Below, one piece after another: positions 1-10,105 of a stretch of 64,000 bases of DNA (position 1 is its first letter; each line of letters starts with the position of its first letter). The notes beneath the pieces are model-generated. The model worked only from the letters and a program-made list of their open reading frames with translations. It was not told the origin of the DNA and made no database searches. Source of the stretch: Sulfitobacter albidus (GTDB lineage: Bacteria; Pseudomonadota; Alphaproteobacteria; Rhodobacterales; Rhodobacteraceae). The translations under genes were made by a program, and so were the position numbers. The stretch is from NCBI RefSeq assembly GCF_018200035.1, contig NZ_CP073581.1, positions 3,377,675 to 3,441,674 of the forward strand, in the 5' to 3' direction.

Positions 1-1278
1 GCGTGCAGGGCTACGAGCTGGCGCTGGGCTGGCTGCTGAGCCCGGCCGCCTGGTCGCAATTCGCGGTGCTGGTCGCGGCCTATGTGCTGGCGGTGCTGAT
101 CGCGCGGCGGCTGCGCCCGGCGCTCAGCAATCTGATCGACCCGGGCGAAAAGCAGAATATGTTCACGGCGCCGCGCCAGTTCATCCTGCGGTTTTTGCCG
201 TTGATCCTGCCGCTGCTGGCCTATGCGCTTACCGGTATCGGAGAGCAGGTGATCCGCTCGGTCTTTGACAGCGGTGCGGTGATTGCCTTTGGCAAGCGGG
301 TGTTCCTGTTCCTCGCGGCGCGCGCCTTTGTGCGCGATATTCTGGGCGATCCGTTCCTGTCGGTGCTGGGCCGGTTTATCCTGCTGCCCATCGCCGCGCT
401 TTATGCCGTTGGTCTGCTGGATACGGTCATCCTGCAGCTGACCGAAACGGTTGTGGGCGTGGGCAACATCCGGTTTTCGCTGATTTCCATCGTACGCGGC
501 ATCATCGCGGGATCGCTGCTTTTCTGGCTGGGGCAATGGTCCAACCAGCAGACCGCCGCCGCCATCGAAAAGCAGCAAGAGATGCGCCCCTCGATCCGTC
601 AGCTGCTGATCAAGCTGGTGGAATTCACGATCTTTGGCGTGGCTTTCATCCTGCTGATGAACATCATGGGGATCAATCTCGGTGCCCTTGCGGTGCTGGG
701 GGGGCGATCGGTGTGGGTCTTGGTTTTGGCCTGCAAAAGATCGCGTCGAATTTTATCTCGGGCGTGATCCTGCTGGTCGAGGGGCAGGCGACCGTCGGCG
801 ATTTCGTGGAGCTTGACGGCGGTGAGGCGGGCACGATCGTCAAGATGACCGCCCGCGCCGCGATCCTTGAGACCTACGATGGCCGCTGGATCGTGGTGCC
901 CAACGAGGATTTCATCACCACACGGGTGGTCAATTATTCCGACAGCGGGTCCGCCAACCGCTACGAGGCGCCGTTTTCCGTCAGCTACGACACCGACATC
1001 AACGAGGTGCCCGCCCTGATCGAAGCGGCGGTGGCCACCCATCCCGAAGTGCTGGATGAGCCCTACCCCCCGATTGCGAGCTGCGCGGCTTTGGCGAGAA
1101 CGGCATCGATTTCGCGGTGGAGTTCTGGGTGAACGGGCTGGATGACGGGCCGAACAAATACACCTCCGACGTGCTGTTCCTGATCTGGAACGCGCTGCGC
1201 GATGCCGGGATCACAATCCCCTATCCCCAGCGCGTGGTGGAGATCAAAGGCGGGTTGCCCGGCGCCGATTCCGCGTGA
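1..1278 (+). CDS. MscS-family small-conductance mechanosensitive channel, 5'-truncated and frameshifted
   Basis: The start lies before the window. The N-terminal half has several hydrophobic membrane segments (bases 30-550). It is followed by the MscS pore-helix and beta-domain signature, glycine/alanine-rich LAVLGG then GVGLGFGLQKIASNFISG. The frame breaks twice. The G run at 698-704 needs one more G to read LGGAIGVGLGFG, and the C run at 1066-1071 needs one more C to read YPPDCELRGFG. With both restored the protein runs to a TGA at 1276-1278, ending GLPGADSA. Members release solutes on hypo-osmotic shock at the inner membrane. The TGA overlaps the GTG start of the next gene, suggesting co-transcription. 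Both breaks look like homopolymer undercalls. Confidence 0.85.
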
Positions 1279-2459
1279 GCCGGGCGGTCGTCATCGGCAG
1301 CGGCCCCGCCGGGCTGATGGCGGCGCAGGCGCTGACGCAGGCGGGCCACCGCGTCACGATTGCCGAGGCGAAACCATCGGCGGGGCGCAAGTTTCTCATG
1401 GCCGGGAAATCCGGGCTGAACCTGACCAAGGACGAGGCGCCGGAAACCTTTGCCGACACCTACGCAGAGGCGAGCCCGCGTCTGCGCCCGATGCTGGCGG
1501 CATTGGGCCCGCAAGGGGTGATGGACTGGGCGCGCGGGTTGGATCAACCGGTGTTCACTGGCACAAGCGGCAGGGTTTTTCCTGAGGCGATGAAAGCCTC
1601 GCCACTGCTGCGCGCGTGGCTCGGGCGGCTGATGCAGGATGGGGCCACTCTGCGTACCCGCTGGCGCTGGACCGGGTGGGAGGGCGGTGCGCTGGCGTTC
1701 GACACGCCCGATGGTGCGCAGACCCTTGATGCCGATGTGACGATACTGGCGCTGGGCGGGGCAAGTTGGCGCCGTCTTGGGTCGGATGGCGGATGGGCCA
1801 ACACGCTGGCCGCGCGCGGTGTGCCGCTTGCGCCTTTTGCCCCGGCAAACGCTGCCGTGGCGCGCCCGTGGTCCGCGCATATGGCAGCACATTTCGGCAC
1901 ACCGCTCAAGGCGATCGGCCTGCGCTGCGGCCCCTACAGCAGCCGCGGCGAGGCGATCCTGTCGGCGTACGGGCTGGAGGGCGGCGGGATCTATAGCGTC
2001 AGTCGGGGGCTGCGCGAGGGCCATCCGCTGACACTGGACCTCGCGCCGGATCTGACGGCCGACGCGATCGCGGCGCGGCTCAGCGGCCCGCGCGGCAAAG
2101 CGTCGTTTTCCAATCACCTGCGCAAACGGCTGAAGCTGGATCCGGTGAAACGCGCGCTCTTGCAGGAACTGGCGCGCCCCTTGCCACAGGATCCCGGTGT
2201 GCTCGCCGCCGTCGTCAAGGCGTTGCCGGTGAGCGACGCCACCCTGCGTCCGATGGACGAGGCGATCTCGACCGCAGGAGGTATTGTGTGGGACGGGCTG
2301 ACGGAAGATCTGGAGATCAAAGCACTCCCCGGCGTGTACGCCGCCGGAGAGATGATTGATTGGGAGGCACCGACGGGCGGTTATCTGATCACCGCCTGTC
2401 TGGCCACCGGCCTGCACGCGGGGCGCGCGGCGGCAGCCCGTCTGGCGGCGGGCGCCTAA
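1275..2459 (+). CDS. FAD-dependent oxidoreductase, TIGR03862/HI0933-like flavoprotein
   Basis: A 394-residue protein opening with a Rossmann dinucleotide-binding motif (VVIGSGPAGLMAAQAL, residues 5-20). An AGRKFLMAGKSGLNLT stretch follows, typical of the HI0933-like (BaiN/YhiN) flavoprotein family. The C-terminus has the expected second FAD contact, GVYAAGEMIDWEAPTGGYL. The physiological substrate of this subfamily is not established. The start is GTG at 1275, overlapping the stop of the channel gene by 4 bases (GTGA). An upstream start would run into that gene. The stop overlaps that of the convergent GST gene by 3 bases. Confidence 0.85.
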   Translation: MSRAVVIGSGPAGLMAAQALTQAGHRVTIAEAKPSAGRKFLMAGKSGLNLTKDEAPETFADTYAEASPRLRPMLAALGPQGVMDWARGLDQPVFTGTSGRVFPEAMKASPLLRAWLGRLMQDGATLRTRWRWTGWEGGALAFDTPDGAQTLDADVTILALGGASWRRLGSDGGWANTLAARGVPLAPFAPANAAVARPWSAHMAAHFGTPLKAIGLRCGPYSSRGEAILSAYGLEGGGIYSVSRGLREGHPLTLDLAPDLTADAIAARLSGPRGKASFSNHLRKRLKLDPVKRALLQELARPLPQDPGVLAAVVKALPVSDATLRPMDEAISTAGGIVWDGLTEDLEIKALPGVYAAGEMIDWEAPTGGYLITACLATGLHAGRAAAARLAAGA

Positions 2460-3046
2460 CTGTCGCGGGCGCGCACGGCCTTGAACGCGTCGCGCTTGCG
2501 CAGCTCACCCGCCCAGGCGCCGAGTTTATCGTCGACCGGATCAAACCCCGCACCGATCGACCAGTTCAGACAATGCACCGCCAGCAGGTCCGGCACGGTA
2601 ATCGCATCCCCCATCAGGAACGGCCCATCGAGCCGGTCTGACAGCGCCTTGGCCGAGCGGGCGAACTCTGCCTTGAGGCTGTCCTTGATCGCGGGCACGC
2701 GGGCCTCCTCGGGAAAGACAAAGGAATGTTTGGCCGCCGCCCATAGGATCGCATCGAATTCGTCGATCAGCCAGAACAGCATCGCGTCCTGACGCGCGCG
2801 GGCGGGGGTGCCTGCAGGGGCGGTCAGCGCGCCGTGCTTGTCGGCGAGGTACTGCATGATCGCAACCGAATCCGTCAACACATCCTCGCCGTCCTTCAGC
2901 GCCGGGATCTTGCCGGAGGGGTTGTACTGCTTTGCCTCGTCGGACCGTGGCCCGGCGGGGATCAGATCATAGCTTTGCCCCAGCTCTTCGAGCATCCACA
3001 TCACGCGGAACGCCCGCGATTTCACCGTGCCGATTACCGTGTACAT
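2456..3046 (-). CDS. Glutathione S-transferase family protein
   Basis: 196 residues. The N-terminal thioredoxin-like domain starts MYTVIGTVKSRAFRVMWML and has the cis-proline GKIPAL motif and the glutathione-contacting DSVAIMQYLA (residues about 62-71). An all-helical C-terminal domain carries the GDAITVPDLLAVHC capping-box region. A GGGAGAG-type ribosome-binding site sits about 7 bases upstream. It lies 18 bases downstream of holA on the same strand and may be the last gene of the leuS-lptE-holA run. The substrate is unknown. Soluble GSTs of this type act in detoxification or stress protection. Confidence 0.85.
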   Translation of the reverse strand: MYTVIGTVKSRAFRVMWMLEELGQSYDLIPAGPRSDEAKQYNPSGKIPALKDGEDVLTDSVAIMQYLADKHGALTAPAGTPARARQDAMLFWLIDEFDAILWAAAKHSFVFPEEARVPAIKDSLKAEFARSAKALSDRLDGPFLMGDAITVPDLLAVHCLNWSIGAGFDPVDDKLGAWAGELRKRDAFKAVRARDS

Positions 3047-3064
3047 GTCTGTCTCTCCCTTGAA

Positions 3065-4062
3065 TTACCTGCCGCGAAACATCGCCAGACGGATGAACAA
3101 CCGCTCCACAATCGCCAACGCCGGGGCGGTCTGCCCGGCGGAGCGAAGCTTGAGGTCGGTATCCGTCAACATCTCTAGCGCCTCTTCCAGCTTTACCGCC
3201 CCCCAGTCGCGCGCCTGACGACTCACCCGGTCGCGGTCGCGCACGCCGTAGACCGGTGCGCCGGGGTTGCAGGCGATGCGGTGCAACGTGCGAAAATGGC
3301 GCATCGCCATGATGCTGAGCGTGACGGCATTCACACCCTGGCTTTGCAGGCGCCGCATCAACGGGCCGATCTGCGCCGATTGCGCCTCAGCCACGACGTT
3401 GAGGATATCATCCACTCCCGCTTCGACCGAGGCAGGGGCGCAGGCGGCAATATCGTCGAGCGTGATGGGTGCGTCGGGATCGCTGAGTTTGTAGAGCGCG
3501 AGTTTTTCCAGCGTCTGACGAAAATCACCGGGATCCAGCGCGCGCGCCAGCTCTTCGAGCGCGCCCATGGCGGTGCCGTCGACGGTGAGTTTCGCATCGG
3601 TGAGCATAGCCTCGATCTCGGCCCGGGTGGGCGGATTGTCGTAGATGGCAAGGGCGTAGGCGTTGGGGTGGCTCTCGAACGCCTTGCGCAGTTTCGAGGT
3701 CTTTTTCAGATCACCCGCGCTGATCACGATCTGGGCGTCGCCCGGTTGCCAGTCGGCAAGGGTGTCGAGGATCGGTTTGGCGAACTGCTCGGTCGCGCCC
3801 TCGACAAAGGCGGCGCGGGGGCCCGGAAAGAATCCGACGGCCTTGATGGCGTCGTTCAAGAGCGCGGGCTCGCGCCGCAGATCACCGGCTGGCAGGCGGG
3901 TCAGGCGCATTTCCTCCTCGGCCTGCGGTCCCAGCAGCGCCTTGAGATAATCCTGCCGCTTGATCGCCACGCGCATGGCATCGGCGCCGAACACCAAAAG
4001 CCCGAGTGCGTCGCGCGGGGCTTGGCGATCAGCCCGGCGGCCTCGCGCATCGACAGCTTCAT
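3065..4062 (-). CDS. holA: DNA polymerase III subunit delta (frameshift near the start)
   Basis: Delta opens the beta sliding clamp within the clamp-loader complex. The body reads as a continuous HolA-like protein: FGADAMRVAIKRQDYL near the N-terminus, central AAA-type and C-terminal helical collar regions, ending MFRGR. The native start is ATG at 4062, whose ATGA overlaps the lptE stop, and reads [15 protein letters not shown]. The frame is then lost at the 4-base G run 4017-4020 (C run on the coding strand). One extra base gives AKPPRDALGLLVFG, matching the family. The gene is about 332 codons when repaired, normal for the family. It follows lptE and leuS, a common alphaproteobacterial order. 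Confidence 0.88.
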
Positions 4063-4568
4063 GCGGGAATGTCTGAGGTGAACAGCCGCGCGACGATCTG
4101 ATCGGCAAGGATCACCATCAACCGCTCCAGCGCGTCCCGCTCGGCGGCGAGGGTTGCGACGGTGGTGCCGGTGGCGGAATAGGCGGTGAATTGGTTGACC
4201 TCGCCCGAGGTCACGACCGCACCCGTTTCCAGATCGCGCAGGGAATAGGCGGCGGCACCGATGAGGTTGAACCGTTCGATATCGCCCTCGGTATTCACGG
4301 CCAGCCCTTCGGAAGAGGTCGACAGCCCCATATCCAGCGCAAAGCGCGGGGTGGCGGCGCGGCCAAGGCGCTGCTCCAGCTGGCGGGTCATCAGATAGCC
4401 GCTTTCGGTCGTCGGGGCCTGCACCTCGACCCGGCCCCGCAGGGCGGTGCCCGCACCGTCCGGGCCGTAGACGGGCGTGAACCCGCAGGCGCCAAGGCCA
4501 AGGGCGCCGAGCAGGAGGGCACGGCGATTGAACGATGGCGTATTCCTGCGCCGCTCAAGCAACGACAT
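4059..4568 (-). CDS. lptE: LPS-assembly lipoprotein LptE
   Basis: 169 residues. A short basic N-terminus and hydrophobic stretch end in a lipobox (ALGLGAC, Cys about residue 27). CGFTPVYG follows, the typical opening of mature LptE in Rhodobacteraceae. LptE plugs the LptD barrel and helps insert lipopolysaccharide into the outer leaflet of the outer membrane. The start at 4568 overlaps the end of leuS by 14 bases, and the stop overlaps the holA start as ATGA, so translation of the three genes is probably coupled. An internal start closer to the hydrophobic segment is possible. Confidence 0.88.
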   Translation of the reverse strand: MSLLERRRNTPSFNRRALLLGALGLGACGFTPVYGPDGAGTALRGRVEVQAPTTESGYLMTRQLEQRLGRAATPRFALDMGLSTSSEGLAVNTEGDIERFNLIGAAAYSLRDLETGAVVTSGEVNQFTAYSATGTTVATLAAERDALERLMVILADQIVARLFTSDIPA

Positions 4569-7116
4569 TCACGATCCGGCCGGGCACGACGATCACCTTT
4601 TTCGGGGTTGCGCCGTCGAGTGTACGGATCACCGCCTCATGGGCAAGGGCCAGCTTTTCAACCTCGGCCTTGTCCATATCGGCGGGCACCTCGATTTCTG
4701 CCCGGCGTTTGCCGTTGACCTGAATGGGCAGGGTCACGGTGTCAGAGACCAGCATCGCCTCGTCGGCCACCGGCCAATCGGCGGTGGCGATCAGCCCTTC
4801 GCCCCCCTGCGTGGCCCAGATGTCTTCGGCCAGGTGCGGCGTCATCGGCGCCATAAGCTGTGCCAGCGTCATCACCGCCTCGCGTTGTGCGGCCTGCCCT
4901 GCCTTGGATTTCTGCAACACGGCGGTAAAGCCGTAAAGCTTGGCAATCGCCGCGTTGAAGCCAAAGCTGTCGATGGCGAGCGAGACGTCATTGATGGTCT
5001 TGTGTATCTCGCGGCGCAGATCATCGTCACCCTCACCCGGCGCGCCCTCGTCCATCCCGGCGATCCGGTCGCTGATGTTCCACACGCGCGACAGATGCTT
5101 ATACGCGGCCTCCGCACCTGAGGCGGTCCATTCCACGTCCCGTTCCGGGGGCGAATCGCTCAGCACGAACCAGCGGGCAGTGTCGGCGCCGTAGGACGAG
5201 ATGATGTTGAGCGGATCAACCACGTTGTTCTTGGATTTCGACATTTTGGCCGACGGGATGATCTGGACCTCCGCGCCACCATCCTTCAGAACGGCGCGGT
5301 CGCCGTGCAGCTCGACCTCTTCGGGGTAGTGAAACACGGGACGGTCATCGGCGCCTTTGCTGCGGTAGATCGCGTGGGTCACCATCCCTTGGGTGAAAAG
5401 CGCGTCAAAAGGCTCGATCGCGGACTCGGGCAGGTGGCCCGTCATCTGCATCGCGCGCGCAAAGAAACGGGCGTAGAGCAGGTGAAGAATCGCGTGTTCG
5501 ACCCCGCCGATGTACTGATCCACGTTCATCCAGTATTGCGCGTCGTCCATCACCGTCGGCGTGTCGGCGCGCGGAGCGGTGAAGCGGGCGAAATACCACG
5601 ACGAATCGACGAAGGTGTCCATCGTGTCGGTTTCCCGGCGGGCCGCAGCCCCGCAGGACGGGCAGGGCACGTTGCGCCAGGCGTCATGGCGATCCAGCGG
5701 GTTGCCGGGCGTCTCGAATGTCACGTCCTCGGGCAGTTTAACCGGTAGGTTTTCCTTCTTTTCGGGGACCACGCCGCAGGCGTCGCAATGCACCACGGGG
5801 ATCGGGCACCCCCAGTAGCGCTGGCGCGACAGGCCCCAGTCGCGCAGGCGGTACTTGGTCACGCCCTGACCCACGCCCTTGTCCTCGCAGAAGGTCACGG
5901 CGGCATCGATGGCCTCAAGGCCCGTCTGCCATGGCTCCCCGGCGAAGCCGCGGTTGTAGAACACTTTTTCCGTCTTTGCGGGCACGTAGGCTTCGGTCAG
6001 CTCGGGGTTTGCGTCCTCCGACGGCAGGTAGGTCGAGATGATGGGCAGCCCGTATTTGGTGGCAAATTCGAAATCGCGCTGGTCGTGTGCGGGGCAGCCA
6101 AAGATCGCGCCGGTGCCGTATTCCATAAGGATGAAATTCGCGATGTAGACGGGCAATTCGTGCGCGGTATCAAAGGGATGGCGCACCCGGATCCCTGTAT
6201 CGAGGCCCAGCTTTTCGCCGGTCTCGATGGCTTCCTCAGTGGTGCCGCCCTTGCGGCATTCCGCGACAAATTCGGCTACCTTGGGGTCACCGGCCTCCAG
6301 CAGCTTGGCCAGCGGGTGATCGGGCGAGATGCCGACAAAGGAGGCGCCCAGCAGCGTGTCGGGGCGCGTTGTGTAGACCTCGATGCGGTCATGCCCGTCG
6401 GGGGCATCCACGGTCGAGAAAGCGAATTGCAGACCGCGCGATTTGCCGATCCAGTTCTCCTGCATCAGCCGTACCTTGGCGGGCCAGTTTTCAAGCGAGT
6501 CCAGCGCGCTGAGCAGTTCTTCGGAATAATCCGAGATCTTGAAGAACCACTGCGTCAACTCGCGGCGTTCGACCAATGCACCCGAGCGCCAGCCGCGCCC
6601 CTGTTCGACCTGCTCGTTGGCGAGCACGGTCATGTCGACCGGATCCCAGTTGACCACCGCGTTCTTGCGGTAGATCAGCCCGGCCTCGATCATGTCGATG
6701 AACATGGCCTGCTGGTGACGGTAGTATTCGGGATGGCACGTCGCAATTTCGCGGCTCCAGTCGAGCGAGAAGCCCAGCGGCTTCATCTGGCCCTTCATGT
6801 CCTCGATGTTCTGGTAGGTCCACTCACCGGGGTGGATGCCCTTTTGCATGGCGGCGTTTTCGGCGGCCAGGCCAAAGGCGTCCCAGCCCATCGGGTGCAG
6901 CACGTTGAAACCGCTCGCCTTTTTGTAGCGCGCGATGACGTCGCCCATGGTGTAGTTGCGCACGTGGCCCATATGGATGCGCCCGGACGGGTAGGGAAAC
7001 ATCTCAAGCACGTAGTATTTGGGTTTGTCGGCGGCACGGGTCGCCTTGAAGATCTCGCGCTGATCCCAGGCGGCTTGCCAGCGGGCTTCGATCTCGGAGG
7101 GGGTGTAGCGGGTCAT
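4555..7116 (-). CDS. leuS: Leucyl-tRNA synthetase
   Basis: 853 residues, the usual length. It charges tRNA-Leu in the cytoplasm. The HIGH-type motif appears as [14 protein letters not shown] (residues about 43-56), and the KMSKS loop as [13 protein letters not shown] in the C-terminal third. Between them lies the CP1 editing domain with [12 protein letters not shown] and the [10 protein letters not shown] region. The zinc-binding insertion with two Cys pairs (HCDACGVV and CPSCGA) is intact. It leads the block leuS-lptE-holA. The DUF3576 lipoprotein lies 84 bases upstream on the same strand. Confidence 0.97.
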   Translation of the reverse strand: MTRYTPSEIEARWQAAWDQREIFKATRAADKPKYYVLEMFPYPSGRIHMGHVRNYTMGDVIARYKKASGFNVLHPMGWDAFGLAAENAAMQKGIHPGEWTYQNIEDMKGQMKPLGFSLDWSREIATCHPEYYRHQQAMFIDMIEAGLIYRKNAVVNWDPVDMTVLANEQVEQGRGWRSGALVERRELTQWFFKISDYSEELLSALDSLENWPAKVRLMQENWIGKSRGLQFAFSTVDAPDGHDRIEVYTTRPDTLLGASFVGISPDHPLAKLLEAGDPKVAEFVAECRKGGTTEEAIETGEKLGLDTGIRVRHPFDTAHELPVYIANFILMEYGTGAIFGCPAHDQRDFEFATKYGLPIISTYLPSEDANPELTEAYVPAKTEKVFYNRGFAGEPWQTGLEAIDAAVTFCEDKGVGQGVTKYRLRDWGLSRQRYWGCPIPVVHCDACGVVPEKKENLPVKLPEDVTFETPGNPLDRHDAWRNVPCPSCGAAARRETDTMDTFVDSSWYFARFTAPRADTPTVMDDAQYWMNVDQYIGGVEHAILHLLYARFFARAMQMTGHLPESAIEPFDALFTQGMVTHAIYRSKGADDRPVFHYPEEVELHGDRAVLKDGGAEVQIIPSAKMSKSKNNVVDPLNIISSYGADTARWFVLSDSPPERDVEWTASGAEAAYKHLSRVWNISDRIAGMDEGAPGEGDDDLRREIHKTINDVSLAIDSFGFNAAIAKLYGFTAVLQKSKAGQAAQREAVMTLAQLMAPMTPHLAEDIWATQGGEGLIATADWPVADEAMLVSDTVTLPIQVNGKRRAEIEVPADMDKAEVEKLALAHEAVIRTLDGATPKKVIVVPGRIVNVVA

Positions 7117-7200
7117 GGGAATGCCTTTTTACGCAACAACGCCGGACATGTGGATGTCACACGAGCCCGGCGCTGGAAGAATTCGGAAAGATATGAACGC

Positions 7201-7695
7201 TCAGAGCCGGTTGTCGGCGATCCGTAGTTCACGGGCGCGGGTCAGGATGGCATCCTCAACCGCGCGGGACGTGGCCGCGCTGACCGGACCGCCGCGCGAT
7301 TGCAGGGCGACGTTCAGCGACCGCGCGTCGAGTGCGGGATCGTCGATCAGAACGGTGGCACGGTACGCACGGCCGCCGCCCGGCGGGGTGCCGTAGCCGG
7401 TCACAATCACACCCGTGAAAGGATCGACCGACTGCACCGGCAGGAAATTCAGCACTTCGAGAGAGGCGGACCACAGGTAGCGGTTCACCAAAACCGTGCT
7501 TTCAGTGCGGTTGTTGCGAAAGATTGACCAGATGGTGTTGGCGGGATTCGTCTCGACGTTCGAGGGGATGTTCTGGTTGTTGTAGTATTCGGGCCGGTCC
7601 GTCGCGGGGGAGCCCAACTGTCGCCCACCACAGGCGACCAGCACGCCAAGGGCGAACACCATTACCGCAAAATTCACTACCTGTCTGCGCATCAT
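7201..7695 (-). CDS. DUF3576 domain-containing lipoprotein
   Basis: 164 residues from the ATG at 7695, preceded by a GAGGTGG ribosome-binding site. Longer upstream starts lack such a site. A hydrophobic N-terminus ends in a lipobox (GVLVACGG, Cys about residue 20), so it is probably a lipidated periplasmic or outer-membrane protein. The body (NTIWSIFRNNRTESTVLVNR, then SLEVLNFLPVQSVDPFTGVI) matches the DUF3576 family, which in alphaproteobacteria is usually encoded just upstream of leuS. Its function is not established. The association with leuS-lptE suggests an envelope role, but that is inference. Confidence 0.85.
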   Translation of the reverse strand: MMRRQVVNFAVMVFALGVLVACGGRQLGSPATDRPEYYNNQNIPSNVETNPANTIWSIFRNNRTESTVLVNRYLWSASLEVLNFLPVQSVDPFTGVIVTGYGTPPGGGRAYRATVLIDDPALDARSLNVALQSRGGPVSAATSRAVEDAILTRARELRIADNRL

Positions 7696-7960
7696 GCCCG
7701 CCACCTCTATGCAAGTTGGCCATGGAATACCCAAGCGAACAGGGCGGGGCAAGGTATATGTACGTGCGCACGCGCGGGGGCCGACGGCGCATTTAAGGCA
7801 CCGATGGCGAAACTGTGGCAAAGCTGCACCATCGCGCGGCGCAGTTTTGCGGGCCTGTCGGGTTCGCTTGCCAAAACAGGGGCGGCGGCGCAAAAGACCC
7901 TCATACCTAGATCGGAATTCCCCGGTCGGGTCCTACTGATTTCAAACCGAGGGAAAACTC
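7696..7960. promoter_or_regulatory. Divergent intergenic region upstream of the porin gene
   Basis: 265 bases between the divergently read DUF3576 and porin genes, with no credible coding sequence. It must carry the promoters for both. The porin ribosome-binding site is probably the GAGGG at about 7950-7954, 6 bases before the ATG. I could not assign -35/-10 hexamers with confidence. The length before a codon-biased, probably highly expressed gene leaves room for an untranslated leader. Confidence 0.4.
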
Positions 7961-8860
7961 ATGAAAAAAGTTCTCTTCGCAACGACTGCTCTGGTTGCAA
8001 CAGCTTCCGTTGCCGCAGCAGACGTAAGCTTTTCCGGCTACGGCCGTTTTGGTATCATCTACCAGTCCGACGCCGATGGCCTGGGCAACAGCGACACCAA
8101 CCTGACAAGCCGCTGGCGCCTGCAGATCGACACAACAGCTGAATCCGACGCTGGTGTGACATTTGGTGCCCGCGTTCGCCTCGAAGGCGAAGAGCGTGAC
8201 GCAGCCGCAGGTCAGCGCCCACAGTTCAACGGCGTTCGTTACTTCGCCCGCTCCGGCGGTCTGGAAGTCGGCGTTGGCAACATCTTCGGCGCCCTGGAAT
8301 TCATGCCTGGCATGTACCCCATCGACATCGGTCTGACCGGTCACAACTATGACTACACCGCGTACAACTTCCGCGGCGACGCATACTCCTCCGGCGGTCT
8401 GGGCGATGGCGGCGACAACGGCGTTGAAGTTCTGTACTCCGCAGGCGACTTCTCCGTGCACGTTTCGGCTTCCGACACAGACGACCGTATTGCCGCACAC
8501 GCAGCATACACATGGAACGGCTGGACATTCGCACTGGGTGCACAGGACTCCGACAACGCAGCTGACACTGAGTTCGCTGCTTCGGTTGGTGGTTCCTTCG
8601 GTATCGCAGACGTGACACTGGCCTATGCCGACAACGGCACAGCTGGCGACCACATCGTTCTGGCAGGCCGCGTTGACGTTGGTGCCGCAACCAACATCGA
8701 AGCCTACGTTGCCGACGCCGATCAGTGGAACGACACATCGTTCGGTATCGACTTCAACCACGACATGGGCGGCGGTACATCGCTGCGCGGTGGTATCACA
8801 ACAGGCGGTTCGCTCGGTGACGAGCAGCTGGTCGACCTGGGTGTTCGCTTCAACTTCTAA
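7961..8860 (+). CDS. Rhodobacter-type outer-membrane porin
   Basis: 299 residues with a classical signal peptide (MKKVLFATTALVATASVAAA, cleaved before DVSFSGYGRFG). An alternating beta-strand pattern follows, and the protein ends in aromatic Phe (GVRFNF), the recognition end for outer-membrane barrel assembly. It is rich in Asp and Gly and has no Cys. It resembles the 16-stranded Rhodobacter porin family that allows diffusion of small solutes. Codon choice differs from its neighbours: it uses ACA for Thr and GCA for Ala heavily and almost no rare codons, as expected for a very abundant protein. A strong terminator follows directly. Confidence 0.92.
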   Translation: MKKVLFATTALVATASVAAADVSFSGYGRFGIIYQSDADGLGNSDTNLTSRWRLQIDTTAESDAGVTFGARVRLEGEERDAAAGQRPQFNGVRYFARSGGLEVGVGNIFGALEFMPGMYPIDIGLTGHNYDYTAYNFRGDAYSSGGLGDGGDNGVEVLYSAGDFSVHVSASDTDDRIAAHAAYTWNGWTFALGAQDSDNAADTEFAASVGGSFGIADVTLAYADNGTAGDHIVLAGRVDVGAATNIEAYVADADQWNDTSFGIDFNHDMGGGTSLRGGITTGGSLGDEQLVDLGVRFNF

Positions 8861-8885
8861 GTTGACCGCAACAACCTGACGATTT

Positions 8886-8918
8886 GGGGCGTACCTTCGG
8901 GTGCGCCCCTTTTCTTTT
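8886..8918 (+). terminator. Rho-independent terminator of the porin gene
   Basis: A 10-bp stem (GGGGCGTACC with GGTGCGCCCC, one G-U pair), a stable TTCG tetraloop, then a T-rich tail (TTTTCTTTT). It lies 26 bases after the porin stop. Confidence 0.93.
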
Positions 8919-8960
8919 GTGCGCGGCTGTTATTTCTAGTCAGGACAAGGAGACCGCCGC

Positions 8961-9614
8961 ATGACCATTGAGACGATCAAAGACCGCATTGCAAAGGCCG
9001 CGCAGGCGGCAAATCGCGCTGAGGATAGCGTCAAATTGATCGCGGTCAGCAAGGTACAGCCCAACGAGCGGGTCGAAGCCGTGCTGGAGGCGGGGCACCG
9101 CTGCTTTGGCGAGAATCGCGTGCAGGAGGCTGCGGGCAAGTGGCCCGATTTTCGCGAGCGTTTCGCGGGCGTGGATCTGCACCTCATCGGCCCGTTGCAG
9201 ACCAACAAGGCCAGGCAGGCGATGGAGCTGGCGCAATCCATCCATACGCTCGACCGGCCCAAGCTGGCAAAAACCCTTGCCCGCCTCGCACAGGAAATAG
9301 GTCAGTGCCCGGAGCTTTTCATTCAGGTCAACACCGGGGAGGAAGAGCAGAAGGCGGGAGTGATGCCCGCGCAAGCCGATGATTTCATCGCAGAGTGTCG
9401 TGCCCTCGACCTGCCCGTCGCGGGCCTGATGTGCATCCCCCCTGTAGAGGAAGAACCCGCGTTGCATTTTGCACTGCTGGCCAAGATCGCGGCACGCAAT
9501 GACCTCAGCGGGCTGTCCATGGGGATGAGCGGCGATTTCGAGCGCGCAATCGCGTTGGGGGCCACCCACGTGCGTGTAGGCTCCGCCATATTCGGTGAAC
9601 GTGTGCCGGGCTAG
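8961..9614 (+). CDS. YggS/PROSC-family pyridoxal-phosphate-binding protein
   Basis: 217 residues. It has the PLP-binding lysine in KLIAVSKVQP (residues about 24-33), the GENRVQE motif, LHLIGPLQTNK, and the phosphate-binding C-terminal GMSGDFERAIALGATHVRVG. The family carries PLP on a TIM barrel and keeps vitamin B6 and amino-acid homeostasis; no catalytic reaction is firmly assigned. An AAGGAGA ribosome-binding site precedes the ATG. The stop overlaps that of the convergent L,D-transpeptidase by 4 bases. Confidence 0.93.
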   Translation: MTIETIKDRIAKAAQAANRAEDSVKLIAVSKVQPNERVEAVLEAGHRCFGENRVQEAAGKWPDFRERFAGVDLHLIGPLQTNKARQAMELAQSIHTLDRPKLAKTLARLAQEIGQCPELFIQVNTGEEEQKAGVMPAQADDFIAECRALDLPVAGLMCIPPVEEEPALHFALLAKIAARNDLSGLSMGMSGDFERAIALGATHVRVGSAIFGERVPG

Positions 9615-10105
9615 GCCACGATCAGGCGTGTCCGAAAGCGTATGCGCCGCGCGATAGCGTGCAGGTGGTCGCGCCGGAGGGCGACGCAGCCTTCGGTCGG
9701 ATAGCCCGGTCGCCGCCATTGATGAATGAAAATAGCCGATCCGCGCCCCGGCACGGCATAGGGCCAGTTCCAATCCGTGAGAATCACTAAGTCATATAAC
9801 GGGTCCGCCCGCCGCAAGCGCTCATGGCTGGGTGAATAGGGGGCGCGGACCATGGTGTTATAATCCTCGGCCGTGGGGTCATCCGACCACAGATCACCCG
9901 GCCCGATGGGCACCGCCCAATCAGTTGGTGCCACCATCCGGTCGGGCCGGTAAAGCATGCCGACAATTCTGTGTACACCGCGCGGCGTAGCGCCGTCGCC
10001 TTCGCGTTTGCGCCCCGATACCCCGCCTTTCCCGATAGTGCAGGGCCACAGCCGCCCCTGAAACCGCAGGCCGCGTGGCGTGAGGACCAGATCGTCCGGG
10101 CTCAT
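9611..10105 (-). CDS. L,D-transpeptidase (YkuD-domain) family protein
   Basis: 164 residues. The catalytic YkuD signature is at the C-terminus: a histidine in AIFIHQW and the nucleophile cysteine in [15 protein letters not shown]. These enzymes make meso-DAP to meso-DAP crosslinks or attach proteins to peptidoglycan in the periplasm. No signal peptide is visible, so export or an alternative role is open. Small members of this type are sometimes labelled YkuD-like without a known substrate. Its start overlaps the ribA stop as ATGA, so it is probably translated from the ribA message. Confidence 0.85.
   Translation of the reverse strand: MSPDDLVLTPRGLRFQGRLWPCTIGKGGVSGRKREGDGATPRGVHRIVGMLYRPDRMVAPTDWAVPIGPGDLWSDDPTAEDYNTMVRAPYSPSHERLRRADPLYDLVILTDWNWPYAVPGRGSAIFIHQWRRPGYPTEGCVALRRDHLHAIARRIRFRTRLIVA

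Noticed and set aside
1..1278. Calling the MscS channel a pseudogene
   Set aside because: Both breaks are at G/C runs of six or seven, and adding one base at each restores a full conserved sequence.
7201..7893. Longer start for the DUF3576 lipoprotein
   Set aside because: It places the lipobox far inside the protein and has no ribosome-binding site; the ATG at 7695 has GAGGTGG and a normal signal peptide.
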